A stretch of 64,000 bases of DNA from contig NZ_LMDV01000009.1 of NCBI RefSeq assembly GCF_001425175.1, forward strand, positions 560,356 through 624,355. The letters run 5' to 3'. Position numbers and translations under genes: made by a program. Position 1 is the stretch's first letter. Each line of letters begins with the position of its first letter. Shown piece by piece: positions 15,781 to 24,071 of this stretch. This DNA is from Nocardioides sp. Root1257. GTDB taxonomy: Bacteria; Actinomycetota; Actinomycetes; Propionibacteriales; Nocardioidaceae. The notes beneath the pieces were generated by a model, which worked only from the letters and a program-made list of their open reading frames with translations, ran no database searches and was not told the origin of the DNA.

Positions 15781-17013
15781 GTGGGCGGGCCTGACGGGAC
15801 CGACGCGCTCGGCGCGGTCGAACGGATCTACCGCGACGAGTACGGCCGCGTCGTCGCGTCCCTGGTCCGGCGCTTCGGTGACATCGACATCGCCGAGGAC
15901 GCCGCTGCCGAGGCGCTGCTCGTGGCGCTGGAGCGGTGGCCGGTCGACGGCGTACCGCCGAACCCGGGCGGCTGGCTGACGACGACCGCCGGCAACCGCG
16001 CCATCGACAAGATCCGACGGGAGTCGCACCGCGACGCCAAGCACCAGGCGGCACTCATGACGTACGACGACACCCCCCACGAGCCGACCGGGCTCGTGGA
16101 GGACGACCGGCTGCGGCTGATCTTCACCTGCTGCCACCCGGCCCTCGCCCCGGACGCCCGGGTCGCCCTGACGCTCCGGCTGCTGGGCGGTCTCACCGTG
16201 CCGGAGATCGCCCAGGCCTTCCTGGTGTCGGAGACCACGATGGCGCAACGGATCACGCGGGCGAAGCGGAAGATCAAGGACGCCCACATCCCCTTCCGCG
16301 TCCCGGCGGCTGCGGACCTGCCGGCCCGGCTCGGCGCGGTGCTCGCCGTCGTCTACCTGGTCTTCAACGAGGGCTACCTCTCGTCGTCGCCGGACGCCGA
16401 CCCGGTGCGCGAGGACCTGACGACGGAGGCGATCCGGCTCGCCCGGATCCTGCGGGGGCTGCTGCCCGACGAGCCGGAGGTCGCGGGCCTGCTGGCGCTG
16501 ATGCTGCTCACCGAGGCGCGCCGGTCGGTCCGGGTCGCCGGCGGCGAGCTGGTCCCGCTGCACGAGCAGGACCGCGGCGGCTGGGACCGGGCGCTGATCA
16601 CCGAGGGCCACGGCCTGGTGCGCGAGTGTCTCGCTCGCAACCGACCAGGCCAGTACCAGCTGCTCGCCGCCATCAACGCCGTGCACACCGACGCCCCGAT
16701 CGCCTCGGCCACCGACTGGTCGCAGATCGCGACGCTCTACGGCCAGCTGTACGCCGTCGCGCCGAGCCCGATCGTCGCCCTCAACCGCGCGGTGGCGACC
16801 GCCGAGCTCGACGGCCCCGAGCTCGCGCTCTCCGAGGTCGACCGGTTGCAGCTCACGACGTACCACGCCTGGCACGCGACGCGCGCCGACCTGCTGCGCC
16901 GCCTCGGTCGCAGCGCGGACGCGCGGGCGGCGTACGACGCGGCGATCGCAGCGACCGAGAACGCCGCCGAGCGGGCCTACCTCTCCCGTCGGCGTGGCAG
17001 TCTGGCGCCATGA
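15781..17013 (+). CDS. ECF42-type RNA polymerase sigma factor with TPR-like C-terminal extension
   Basis: A protein of 410 residues from a GTG two bases after the DGPF stop. Region 2 covers ERIYRDEYGRVVASLVRRFGDIDIAEDAAAEAL and WLTTTAGNRAIDKIRRE. Region 4 covers VALTLRLLGGLTVPEIAQAFLVSETTMAQRITRAKRKI. About 220 further residues form the helical DUF6596/TPR-like extension typical of ECF42 (LAVVYLVFNEGYLSSS, LNRAVATAELDGPELALSEVD). ECF42 factors lack an anti-sigma factor; the extension is thought to modulate activity. The M3 peptidase start overlaps its stop (ATGA), which ties that enzyme to the same transcript. Confidence 0.92.
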   Translation: MGGPDGTDALGAVERIYRDEYGRVVASLVRRFGDIDIAEDAAAEALLVALERWPVDGVPPNPGGWLTTTAGNRAIDKIRRESHRDAKHQAALMTYDDTPHEPTGLVEDDRLRLIFTCCHPALAPDARVALTLRLLGGLTVPEIAQAFLVSETTMAQRITRAKRKIKDAHIPFRVPAAADLPARLGAVLAVVYLVFNEGYLSSSPDADPVREDLTTEAIRLARILRGLLPDEPEVAGLLALMLLTEARRSVRVAGGELVPLHEQDRGGWDRALITEGHGLVRECLARNRPGQYQLLAAINAVHTDAPIASATDWSQIATLYGQLYAVAPSPIVALNRAVATAELDGPELALSEVDRLQLTTYHAWHATRADLLRRLGRSADARAAYDAAIAATENAAERAYLSRRRGSLAP

Positions 17014-18923
17014 CGCTGTCGCCCCTCGCGCTGCCCGCCGCCGCCGACGCCCAGGACTGGGCGCAGACCCGAGCCCGCGACGGGCTGGCCGCCGCCCGTG
17101 GACTGGTCGACGACCTCCGGACGACGCCGCCGGAGACGACGCTCGACCTGCTGCGGCAGTGGGACGAGATCTCCCGGGAGCTGAGCAACGTGGCCGCGCT
17201 GGCCTCGCTGTTCGCCAACGTGCACCCGGCCGAGGAGGTGCGCACGACCTGCGAGCAGGGCGAGGTCGAGGTGGACCGGTTCGTCACCGAGCTGCGCCAG
17301 GACCGGGCGCTCTACGAGATCTTCGCGGCCGCCGACCCGACTGGCCTCGACGCCAGCGCCGCGCGGCTCCTCGAGAAGACGCTCGACGACTTCCGCCGGG
17401 CCGGCGTCGACCTCGACGACGCGACCCGCGCGCGCCTGGCGGAGATCAACGAGCGGCTGACCGAGGTCGGTCAGGAGTTCGGCCGCACCATCCGCGACGA
17501 CGTCCGGACCGTGCGGGTCACCCCCGACCGCCTCGCCGGGCTGCCCCAGGACTGGCTCGACGAGCACCCCGTCGACGACGACGGCCTGGTGGCGGTCACG
17601 TCCGACTATCCGGACTCGCTCCCGGCGCGGATGTTCGTGCACGACGCCGACGTCCGTCGCCAGGTCACGGTCGCGTTCCTCGAGCGCGGCTGGCCGGCCA
17701 ACGGGCCGCTGCTCGACGAGATGTTCGCGCTCCGCCAGGAGCTGGCGACGCTGGTCGGCTACGCCGACTGGGCGTCGTACGACGCCGACGTGAAGATGAT
17801 CAAGAAGGGCCCGGCGATCCCCGAGTTCATCGACCGGATCGCGGAGGCCGCCGCGGAGCCGATGCGGCGCGACCTCGAGCTGCTGCTCGAGCGCTACCGG
17901 CGCGACGTGCCCGGCGCGGAGGCGATCGACACCGCCGACTCGATCTACTACGAGGAGCTCGTGCGCCAGGAGCGGCACGACGTCGACTCGCAGCGGGTGC
18001 GCACCTACTTCGACTTCACCAAGGTCCAGCAGGGCCTGCTCGACGTGACCGCTCGGCTCTTCGGCGTCACCTACGAGCCCGTGTCCGACGCGGTCCTCTG
18101 GCACGACGAGGTGGCGGCGTACGACGTCCGCTTCGACGGAGGGCGGATCGGGCGGATCTACCTCGACCTGCACCCGCGTGACGGGAAGTACAAGCACGCC
18201 GCGCAGTTCACCCTCGTCGACGGGCTCGCCGACCGACAGCTCGCCGAGGGCGTCCTGGTCTGCAACTTCTCCCGCGGCCTGATGGAGCACGACCACGTCG
18301 TGACCCTCTTCCACGAGTTCGGGCACCTGCTGCACCACGTGCTCGCCGGGTCGGGGGAGTGGACCCGCTTCGCCGGCGTCGCCACCGAGTGGGACTTCGT
18401 CGAGGCGCCGAGCCAGATGCTCGAGGAGTGGGCCTGGGACGCCGACGTGCTCCGGACCTTCGCCACCGACGCCTCCGGCGAGCCGATCCCGGCCGACCTG
18501 GTCGAGCGGATGCGTGCGGCCGACGACTTCGGCAAGGGCTACCAGGCCCGCACCCAGATGTTCTACGCCGCGATGTCGTACTGGTTCCACACCGACCGGC
18601 CCGCCGACCTCACCGCCGCGATGCGCGAGCTCCAGGCCCGCTACTCGCCCTTCGCCTACATCGACGGCACCCACATGTTCGCCAGCTTCGGTCACCTCGG
18701 CGGCTACTCCTCGGCGTACTACACCTACATGTGGTCCCTGGTCATCGCGAAGGACCTCTTCTCGGCCTTCGACCCCGACGACCTCTTCGCCCCCGACGTG
18801 GCCGCCCGCTACCGCGATCGCGTGCTCGCCCCCGGCGGCACCTCCGATGCCGCGGACCTGGTCGCCGACTTCCTCGGCCGGCCGTACACCTTCGACGCGT
18901 ACGCCGCCTGGCTGGCCCGGTAG
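17010..18923 (+). CDS. M3-family zinc oligopeptidase (oligopeptidase A/Dcp type)
   Basis: A protein of 637 residues. The gluzincin motif is TLFHEFGHLLHHVL, with His435 as the first zinc ligand. The third ligand is the Glu in WDFVEAPSQMLEEW. Downstream, GHLGGYSSAYYTYMWSLVIAKDLF is the M3 C-terminal substrate loop. There is no signal peptide, so it acts on short peptides in the cytoplasm. Its ATG overlaps the sigma factor stop by 4 nt, giving translational coupling. That pairing is not usual for ECF42 loci as I know them and may link the regulon to peptide turnover, or may be just a chance operon. Confidence 0.92.
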   Translation: MTLSPLALPAAADAQDWAQTRARDGLAAARGLVDDLRTTPPETTLDLLRQWDEISRELSNVAALASLFANVHPAEEVRTTCEQGEVEVDRFVTELRQDRALYEIFAAADPTGLDASAARLLEKTLDDFRRAGVDLDDATRARLAEINERLTEVGQEFGRTIRDDVRTVRVTPDRLAGLPQDWLDEHPVDDDGLVAVTSDYPDSLPARMFVHDADVRRQVTVAFLERGWPANGPLLDEMFALRQELATLVGYADWASYDADVKMIKKGPAIPEFIDRIAEAAAEPMRRDLELLLERYRRDVPGAEAIDTADSIYYEELVRQERHDVDSQRVRTYFDFTKVQQGLLDVTARLFGVTYEPVSDAVLWHDEVAAYDVRFDGGRIGRIYLDLHPRDGKYKHAAQFTLVDGLADRQLAEGVLVCNFSRGLMEHDHVVTLFHEFGHLLHHVLAGSGEWTRFAGVATEWDFVEAPSQMLEEWAWDADVLRTFATDASGEPIPADLVERMRAADDFGKGYQARTQMFYAAMSYWFHTDRPADLTAAMRELQARYSPFAYIDGTHMFASFGHLGGYSSAYYTYMWSLVIAKDLFSAFDPDDLFAPDVAARYRDRVLAPGGTSDAADLVADFLGRPYTFDAYAAWLAR

Positions 18924-18968
18924 GTGTCTGAAACGAGTTGTGTCGCCACCACTGTCGGCGTACAGTCA

Positions 18969-18978
18969 CGATATATCG
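18969..18978. promoter_or_regulatory. Probable PadR autoregulatory operator
   Basis: CGATATATCG is a perfect palindrome in a locally AT-rich stretch, with a TTGCGATAC half-site 10 nt on. It lies 43 nt before the PadR start. PadR repressors usually bind such ATAT-centred inverted repeats in their own promoters. Confidence 0.5.
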
Positions 18979-19020
18979 CGTAACAGTTGCGATACTCAGA
19001 CATTCGAAAGGAGTCCTGTC

Positions 19021-19752
19021 ATGGGACACAAGGGATTCAACCGACAGTGGGCGCAGTACGCCGAGGGCGAGCGCCGTCAGCACGGAGGCCGCCGAGGCGG
19101 CGGCTGGGGCGGCGGCGGACCGTGGGGCGGGATGGGGCCGGGCAGCTTCGGTCGCCCCGGACACCCCGGCCCGCCGCCGTGGGTCGCCGGCCTCTTCGGC
19201 CTCGCCCAGGGCGAGCGTCAGCGCGGGCCGCGGGTCCGTCGCGGTGACGTCCGCTCCGCCATCCTCGACGTCGTGCGCACCGCGCAGTGGAACGAGGAGG
19301 AGATCAACGGCTACCAGGTGATCCAGCAGATCACCGAGAAGAGCAAGGGCGCCTGGCGCCCGAGCCCCGGGTCGGTCTACCCGACCATCTCGCAGCTCGA
19401 GGACGAGGGCCTCGTCGAGACCGACGACTCCCGCGGCCGGCGCAGCCTGCGGCTCACCGCCGCCGGGCAGGAGTACGTCACCGAGCACGCCGACGAGCTC
19501 GCCGCCGTGTGGGCGCCGTTCGAGCAGGACCCGGCGACCGAGGGTGACGCCTTCGCGGGCCTCAAGCCGGAGATCGGCCAGGTCATGGGCGCGGTCTGGC
19601 AGATCGTCACGACCGGCAGCGACCAGCAGCGGGCGGCCGCCGCAGAGATCCTCGCCGACACCCGGCGCCGCCTCTACGGCCTGCTCGCCGACGGCGACGT
19701 CGCGGAGGACGACACCGAGGACGACACCGAGGAGCAGCAGTCCGATGAGTGA
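19021..19752 (+). CDS. PadR-family transcriptional regulator with Gly/Arg/His-rich N-terminus
   Basis: A protein of 243 residues after AAAGGAG. Residues 1-55 are a disordered Gly/Arg/His/Pro tract (RRGGGWGGGGPWGGMG). The winged-helix domain follows: VRRGDVRSAILDVV, INGYQVIQQITEKSKGAWRPSPGSVYPTISQLEDEGLV, then a C-terminal helix. This GxxGxW-rich tail plus PadR arrangement recurs in actinobacteria, usually with a DUF1707 membrane protein downstream, as here with an 8-nt overlap. The inducing signal is unknown. The palindrome at 18969 suggests self-repression. Confidence 0.9.
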   Translation: MGHKGFNRQWAQYAEGERRQHGGRRGGGWGGGGPWGGMGPGSFGRPGHPGPPPWVAGLFGLAQGERQRGPRVRRGDVRSAILDVVRTAQWNEEEINGYQVIQQITEKSKGAWRPSPGSVYPTISQLEDEGLVETDDSRGRRSLRLTAAGQEYVTEHADELAAVWAPFEQDPATEGDAFAGLKPEIGQVMGAVWQIVTTGSDQQRAAAAEILADTRRRLYGLLADGDVAEDDTEDDTEEQQSDE

Positions 19753-20131
19753 CGAGCAGCTGCGCATCGGCGACGCCGAGCGCGAGCTCGCGGCGACGGC
19801 CCTGGGCGAGCACTTCGCCCAGGGCCGGATCACCGCCGACGAGCACGCCGAGCGGCTGGAGCAGGTCTGGGCGGCTCGCACCCGCGCCGAGCTCCAACCG
19901 GTCTTCCGGGACCTCCCCGGCCCCGCGCGTACGCCGGAGCGCTCACCCCGAGCGTTCCGTCCCGGACGCTTCCCGCGTCCGCTCTTCGTGGTGCTGGCCG
20001 TGCTCGGGGTGCTCACCGTGCTCACGCACGTGCCGTTCCTGCTGCTCGGCGTGCTGGCCGTGGTCTTTGTCGTGTCGCGGCGGCGCCACCGCTTCGCCGG
20101 GCACGGCCGGGGCGGCTACTGGTCCAGCTGA
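19745..20131 (+). CDS. DUF1707 domain membrane protein
   Basis: A protein of 128 residues. DUF1707 is at the N-terminus: LRIGDAERELAATALGEHFAQGRITADEHAERLEQVWAARTRAEL. Two closely spaced hydrophobic helices follow (FVVLAVLGVLTVLTHVPF and LLGVLAVVFVV), ending in a basic RRRHRF tail. DUF1707 is an SHOCT-like oligomerisation or DNA-mimic domain of unknown role. It overlaps the PadR gene by 8 nt, so the regulator probably controls it. Confidence 0.88.
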   Translation: MSDEQLRIGDAERELAATALGEHFAQGRITADEHAERLEQVWAARTRAELQPVFRDLPGPARTPERSPRAFRPGRFPRPLFVVLAVLGVLTVLTHVPFLLLGVLAVVFVVSRRRHRFAGHGRGGYWSS

Positions 20132-20176
20132 CGGGGGGTGTTCGGACGACACCGAGTGGGTAGGGGCTCTCGAGTG

Positions 20177-20190
20177 GTGACGAGCGTCAC
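20177..20190 (+). promoter_or_regulatory. CRP/GlxR-like site before the permease operon
   Basis: GTGACGAGCGTCAC fits GTGA-N6-TCAC, with one more base on each side extending the palindrome (G..C). It lies 24 nt before the DUF3311 ATG, just upstream of a TATCTC -10-like hexamer. Confidence 0.6.
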
Positions 20191-20213
20191 CACGACCTAT
20201 CTCGGAGGTGTCC

Positions 20214-20519
20214 ATGTCCGACGCGCCCGCACCCAGCGGCTCGTCCTCCTCGAGCCGTTGGGCTCTCGTCTACGTCCTGCTCGTCCCCGCGGTGGTCCTG
20301 CCGCTGTGGGTCGGGCTCTACGACCGCGAGGACCCGACCTTCCTCGGCTTCCCCTTCTACTACTGGTTCCAGTTCGCGCTGATCCTGCTGGCCGTCGCGC
20401 TCACCCTCCCGGCGTACCTGATCGCCAGGGAGGCCGACCGCCGCGACCGCGTGCGCCACGGACTGCCGCCCGAGCCCGACGGCACCGGCACCGACCGCAA
20501 GGCCGGTGACGAGCGGTGA
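20214..20519 (+). CDS. DUF3311 small membrane subunit of a monocarboxylate permease
   Basis: A protein of 101 residues from ATG 20214, with GGAGG upstream. Two hydrophobic helices (WALVYVLLVPAVVLPLWVGLY and FPFYYWFQFALILLAVALTLPAYLIA) match DUF3311, the small partner encoded beside actinobacterial sodium:solute symporters for acetate, pyruvate and other short acids. The large permease starts inside its stop codon (GTGA), so the two are made together. Confidence 0.9.
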   Translation: MSDAPAPSGSSSSSRWALVYVLLVPAVVLPLWVGLYDREDPTFLGFPFYYWFQFALILLAVALTLPAYLIAREADRRDRVRHGLPPEPDGTGTDRKAGDER

Positions 20520-22156
20520 TCGACAACGTCAACGGCGTCGTCTTCGGCGTCTTCATCTTCCTGTTCCTGCTCGTCACCGTGCTCGGCTTCGCCGCGGCAC
20601 GCTGGCGCCGCGCCGACCTCGACAGCCTCGACGAGTGGGGCCTCGGCGGTCGCGGCTTCGGCACCTTCATCGCCTGGTTCCTCATCGGCGGCGACATCTA
20701 CACGGCGTACACCTTCATCGCCGTGCCGGCGACGCTGTACGCCGGCTCCGCGGTCGGCTTCTTCGCGGTGCCGTACACGATCGTGGTCTACCCGCTGATC
20801 TTCCTCTTCCTGCCCCGGCTCTGGTCGGTCAGCCACCGGCACGGCTACGTGACACCGGCCGACTTCGTGCAGGGTCGCTACGACAGTCGGGGTCTCGCCC
20901 TGGTGATCGCGCTGACCGGCATCCTCGCGACGATGCCCTACATCGCGCTCCAGCTCGTCGGCATGCAGGTCGTCCTCCAGGTCATGGGCATCGGGACCGA
21001 CACCGGCAGCTGGTTCGTGAAGGACCTGCCGCTCTTCATCGCGTTCGTGGTCCTCGCGGCCTACACCTACTCCAGCGGGCTGCGGGCCCCGGCGCTGATC
21101 GCGTTCGTCAAGGACACGCTCATCTACATCGTGATCCTGGTGGCGGTCTTCTACATCCCGTCGCAGATCGGCGGCTGGGACCACATCTTCCAGACCGTGA
21201 CGGACGGGTTCAACGAGTCGAACGCCACCAACGCCGACGCCATCGCGGCTGGCCAGGCGGCCCCGAAGGCGACCATGCCGCCGCAGCCGCTGCAGTGGGC
21301 CTACGCCTCGCTCGCGCTCGGGTCCGCGCTGGCGCTGTTCATGTACCCGCACTCGGTGACCGGTGTGCTATCGACCCGCAGCCGCTCGGTGATCCGCCGC
21401 AACGCGGCGCTGCTGCCGGCGTACTCCTTCCTGCTCGGGCTGCTCGCCCTCCTCGGCTTCGTCGCGATCGCGGCGGGTGTCAAGGTCGACAACCCGCAGC
21501 AGTCGGTGCCGCAGCTCTTCGAGGACCAGTTCAGCCCGTGGTTCGCTGGGGTCGCGTTCGCGGCCATCGTCATCGGCGCGCTGGTGCCGGCGGCGATCAT
21601 GTCGATCGCGGCGGCGAACCTGTGGACGCGCAACGTCTACCGGGCCTTCATCAACCGCAGCGCAACGCCCAAGCAGGAGGCGACGCAGAGCAAGCTGGTG
21701 TCGCTGCTGGTGAAGTTCGGCGCGCTGGTCTTCGTGCTCGCGCTGTCGAAGGACTTCGCGATCAACCTCCAGCTGCTCGGCGGGGTCTGGATCCTGCAGA
21801 CGCTGCCCGCGATCGTGATCGGGCTCTACACGCGGTGGATGCACCGGTGGGCGCTCTTCGCGGGCTGGGCGGCCGGCATGGCCTACGGCACCTGGCTCGC
21901 GTACGGCGTGAAGTCGCCCGTGCAGGACCACTTCGGTGGCCCGCTGGTGAACTTCCCCGGCACGGAGACGAAGGTCTACATCGCGGTCGTCGCCGTGCTC
22001 GTCAACCTGCTCGTCTCCGTCGTCCTCACCGTCGTGCTGCGTGCGATGAAGGTCGACGAGGGGGTCGACCAGACGCGTCCGCAGGACTTCCACGCCGACG
22101 CCGGCGACCCGGGTGTCGAGGACGAGCTCTCCCCCGAGACCCCGGTGCACGCCTAG
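20516..22156 (+). CDS. mctP: Sodium:solute symporter, MctP/MctC-type monocarboxylate permease
   Basis: A protein of 546 residues with about 13 hydrophobic helices of the SSS family. Landmarks are EWGLGGRGFGTFIAWFLIGGDIYTAYTF near the start, YVTPADFVQGRYDSRGLALVIAL, and AAIVIGALVPAAIMSIAAANLWTRNVYRAF with the sodium-site serines. The C-terminal 40 residues are acidic and cytoplasmic. MctP-type proteins take up acetate, propionate, pyruvate or lactate with sodium or protons; the exact substrate cannot be told from sequence. Coupling to DUF3311 and the CRP-like site upstream are what one would expect for a carbon-regulated acid importer. Confidence 0.85.
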   Translation: MIDNVNGVVFGVFIFLFLLVTVLGFAAARWRRADLDSLDEWGLGGRGFGTFIAWFLIGGDIYTAYTFIAVPATLYAGSAVGFFAVPYTIVVYPLIFLFLPRLWSVSHRHGYVTPADFVQGRYDSRGLALVIALTGILATMPYIALQLVGMQVVLQVMGIGTDTGSWFVKDLPLFIAFVVLAAYTYSSGLRAPALIAFVKDTLIYIVILVAVFYIPSQIGGWDHIFQTVTDGFNESNATNADAIAAGQAAPKATMPPQPLQWAYASLALGSALALFMYPHSVTGVLSTRSRSVIRRNAALLPAYSFLLGLLALLGFVAIAAGVKVDNPQQSVPQLFEDQFSPWFAGVAFAAIVIGALVPAAIMSIAAANLWTRNVYRAFINRSATPKQEATQSKLVSLLVKFGALVFVLALSKDFAINLQLLGGVWILQTLPAIVIGLYTRWMHRWALFAGWAAGMAYGTWLAYGVKSPVQDHFGGPLVNFPGTETKVYIAVVAVLVNLLVSVVLTVVLRAMKVDEGVDQTRPQDFHADAGDPGVEDELSPETPVHA

Positions 22157-22170
22157 TAGTGGGTAGCGGC

Positions 22171-22237
22171 GGGGTAGTCCCTGACGATTCGGCCCTCCCG
22201 GGGTCTCCGGAAGGGCGAGAACGTCAGGGACTACCCC
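22171..22237. terminator. Bidirectional terminator between convergent genes
   Basis: A 16-bp perfect inverted repeat (GGGGTAGTCCCTGACG and its complement) encloses a second GC-rich hairpin. It lies between the permease stop (22156) and the cholesterol oxidase stop (22244). Confidence 0.85.
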
Positions 22238-22243
22238 AGCGGG

Positions 22244-23941
22244 TCAGGTCAGCAGCCGATCCACGAACGCGCTGCTGAACACCCGCGCCGGGTCGAGGAT
22301 GTCGAGCATCGCCCGCGCCGAGTCCCAGTTGTCGTTGAGTGGGTAGCCGGTGCGGAAGGTGTTCGGGACCATGGTGTCGACGACCGGCCCCGAGGTCCAG
22401 GCGCCGGACGACGTGTAGCCCCAGCCCTTCGACCACTCGGGGCGTACGTCGGCGTACGACGCATAGTTGCTGTAGATCCACTGCTCCATCTCGGCGTAGA
22501 ACACGTCGGAGTACGGCGTGCCCGGCAGCGTGAGGATGTCCAGCCAGACCGCGCAGTCCCACTCGGGGTGGTCGGGGCGCGGACGCAGCGCGGACATCTG
22601 CGGCGACCGGGTCGCGCCGACGTCGCCCGGCTTGTCGACGCCGGTGACCCGGATCTCGACCGGGCCGTTCATCGGGAACCGACCTTGGTTGCGGTAGTCG
22701 TCCAGCCGCGTCGAGTAGCGCGTCGTGAACTCCTGGATCACCCGCTGCACGTCCGCGCGCTTGCAGAGGATGGCGTAGCCGTTGGCGGTCACCCGCAGCG
22801 TCGAGGGCCGCACGTAGAGGAGCAGGTTCTTCGACCAGCCCCAGATGTCGTAGGTGAACGTCGTGACGAGTCCGGCGGCGACGATGTTGTAGTTGAGCGG
22901 GCCGAAGTCGGTGACCGCGCCCGGGTTGCCGCCGACGATCGCGGCCGACAGGTCGAAGATCGACTGCGGCAGGCTGTCGCTGAACGTGTAGTTGTAGGGG
23001 CTGGTCACCTGGCGCGACAGCAGCGGCTTGCTGGGAGCCACGCTCCACACCTTCAGCCACGGCTTCGGGGTGAACGGGAACCAGATGGCCTCGACCCGGC
23101 CCGCCGACCTGAGGTAGCTGTCGAACGTCTTGCCGCCCGATCCCGCCGGCGCGAACAGCTCCGTCGCCGGCACGTCGAACCAGCTCTGGCAGCGCAGCCG
23201 CTGGTTGGCGCCGGCCTGCAGCACCACCTCGGTGATGAACGACCGGCCGACGTGCGCCATCAGCGCGCCGGCCTCGACGTCGTTGCGGTCGTAGGTCTTC
23301 AGCACGTACGACGAGGTCGCGGCGTTCCACACCACCGCGGTGATCTGCTGGACCAGGTTGCTGATCGAGCCGTACGTGTGGCCGGCGGGCTTGACCTCGC
23401 CGGTCTTCGGGATCGCCGTGCCGTGGCCATCGATGGCGAGCACGCCGCCGACGGTCAGGTCGCCCGGTGCCGGGGAGGCGGTGATGCCCAGGCCGGCGTT
23501 CTCCAGCGCGGTCATCATCGCGAGCATCGTGGCGCCGGTCTGCACCCGGACCCGGGACGTGGCGGTGTCGACCGAGATCGCGGTCAGCTTCGTCTTGGTG
23601 TCGACGAGCACGACGTTGGCGGCGTCGCTGCCGTCGGCGGCCAGCGACAGCGGCGACCAGTTGTGGGAGCTGCCCTTCGCGCGCAGGCGCCAGCCCTTCG
23701 ACCGCGCCCAGTTCGCCAGCGTGACGACGTCGGCCGGCGCGTTCGGCGTGCACGTCCAGACGCCGTCGACGGCGATCGCGCCCGACCAGTTCTTGTAGGC
23801 CTGCTGGAAGAGCGGGATGCCGGCGGGGAAGCCCGGCGGGGTCGGCAGCGCGGCCTGCGCGGCCGGGATCTGCTCGAAGGGGACCCAGGCGGCGACTCCG
23901 GCGGCCGCGGCTCCCTGCATCAGTCGGCGTCTCGTGATCAT
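22244..23941 (-). CDS. Class II cholesterol oxidase (covalent FAD, VAO-type), Tat-exported
   Basis: A protein of 565 residues from ATG 23941. A twin-arginine signal (TRRRLMQGAAAAGVAAW) starts it. The VAO/PCMH FAD domain shows WRLRAKGSSHNWSPLS and TVGGVLAIDGHGTAIP. His173 lies where the Brevibacterium BCO2 enzyme carries covalent FAD. The C-terminal half is the cholesterol-oxidase substrate-binding domain, with TSPYNYTFSDSLPQSIFD, RSPQMSALRPRPDHPEWDCAVWLD and FRTGYPLNDNWDSARAMLDILDP. The enzyme oxidises and isomerises 3-beta-hydroxysterols outside the membrane. The start region carries a CRP-like and a KstR-like site, consistent with sterol-responsive control. Confidence 0.88.
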   Translation of the reverse strand: MITRRRLMQGAAAAGVAAWVPFEQIPAAQAALPTPPGFPAGIPLFQQAYKNWSGAIAVDGVWTCTPNAPADVVTLANWARSKGWRLRAKGSSHNWSPLSLAADGSDAANVVLVDTKTKLTAISVDTATSRVRVQTGATMLAMMTALENAGLGITASPAPGDLTVGGVLAIDGHGTAIPKTGEVKPAGHTYGSISNLVQQITAVVWNAATSSYVLKTYDRNDVEAGALMAHVGRSFITEVVLQAGANQRLRCQSWFDVPATELFAPAGSGGKTFDSYLRSAGRVEAIWFPFTPKPWLKVWSVAPSKPLLSRQVTSPYNYTFSDSLPQSIFDLSAAIVGGNPGAVTDFGPLNYNIVAAGLVTTFTYDIWGWSKNLLLYVRPSTLRVTANGYAILCKRADVQRVIQEFTTRYSTRLDDYRNQGRFPMNGPVEIRVTGVDKPGDVGATRSPQMSALRPRPDHPEWDCAVWLDILTLPGTPYSDVFYAEMEQWIYSNYASYADVRPEWSKGWGYTSSGAWTSGPVVDTMVPNTFRTGYPLNDNWDSARAMLDILDPARVFSSAFVDRLLT

Positions 23942-23979
23942 GCTGTCGTGCTCCCTCACCCTGGATCCCACATCCCGGT

Positions 23980-23993
23980 GTGACGTCCGTCAC
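23980..23993. promoter_or_regulatory. CRP/GlxR-like site at the cholesterol oxidase promoter
   Basis: GTGACGTCCGTCAC fits GTGA-N6-TCAC. It directly abuts the KstR-like box at 23994, in the intergenic region shared with the divergent acyl-CoA dehydrogenase. Confidence 0.55.
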
Positions 23994-24007
23994 TGTAACG
24001 AGTTCTA
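23994..24007. promoter_or_regulatory. KstR-like operator
   Basis: TGTAACGAGTTCTA matches the published KstR pattern TNNAACNNGTTNNA at every fixed position. KstR is the TetR repressor of sterol catabolism in mycobacteria and rhodococci. The site can control both divergent genes. Confidence 0.65.
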
Positions 24008-24071
24008 GTTTTCGCCCGCACTGGTCATTTCGGGCCAGTCCGCGCCTGACCCGACCGGTAGCCTCTCCGCC

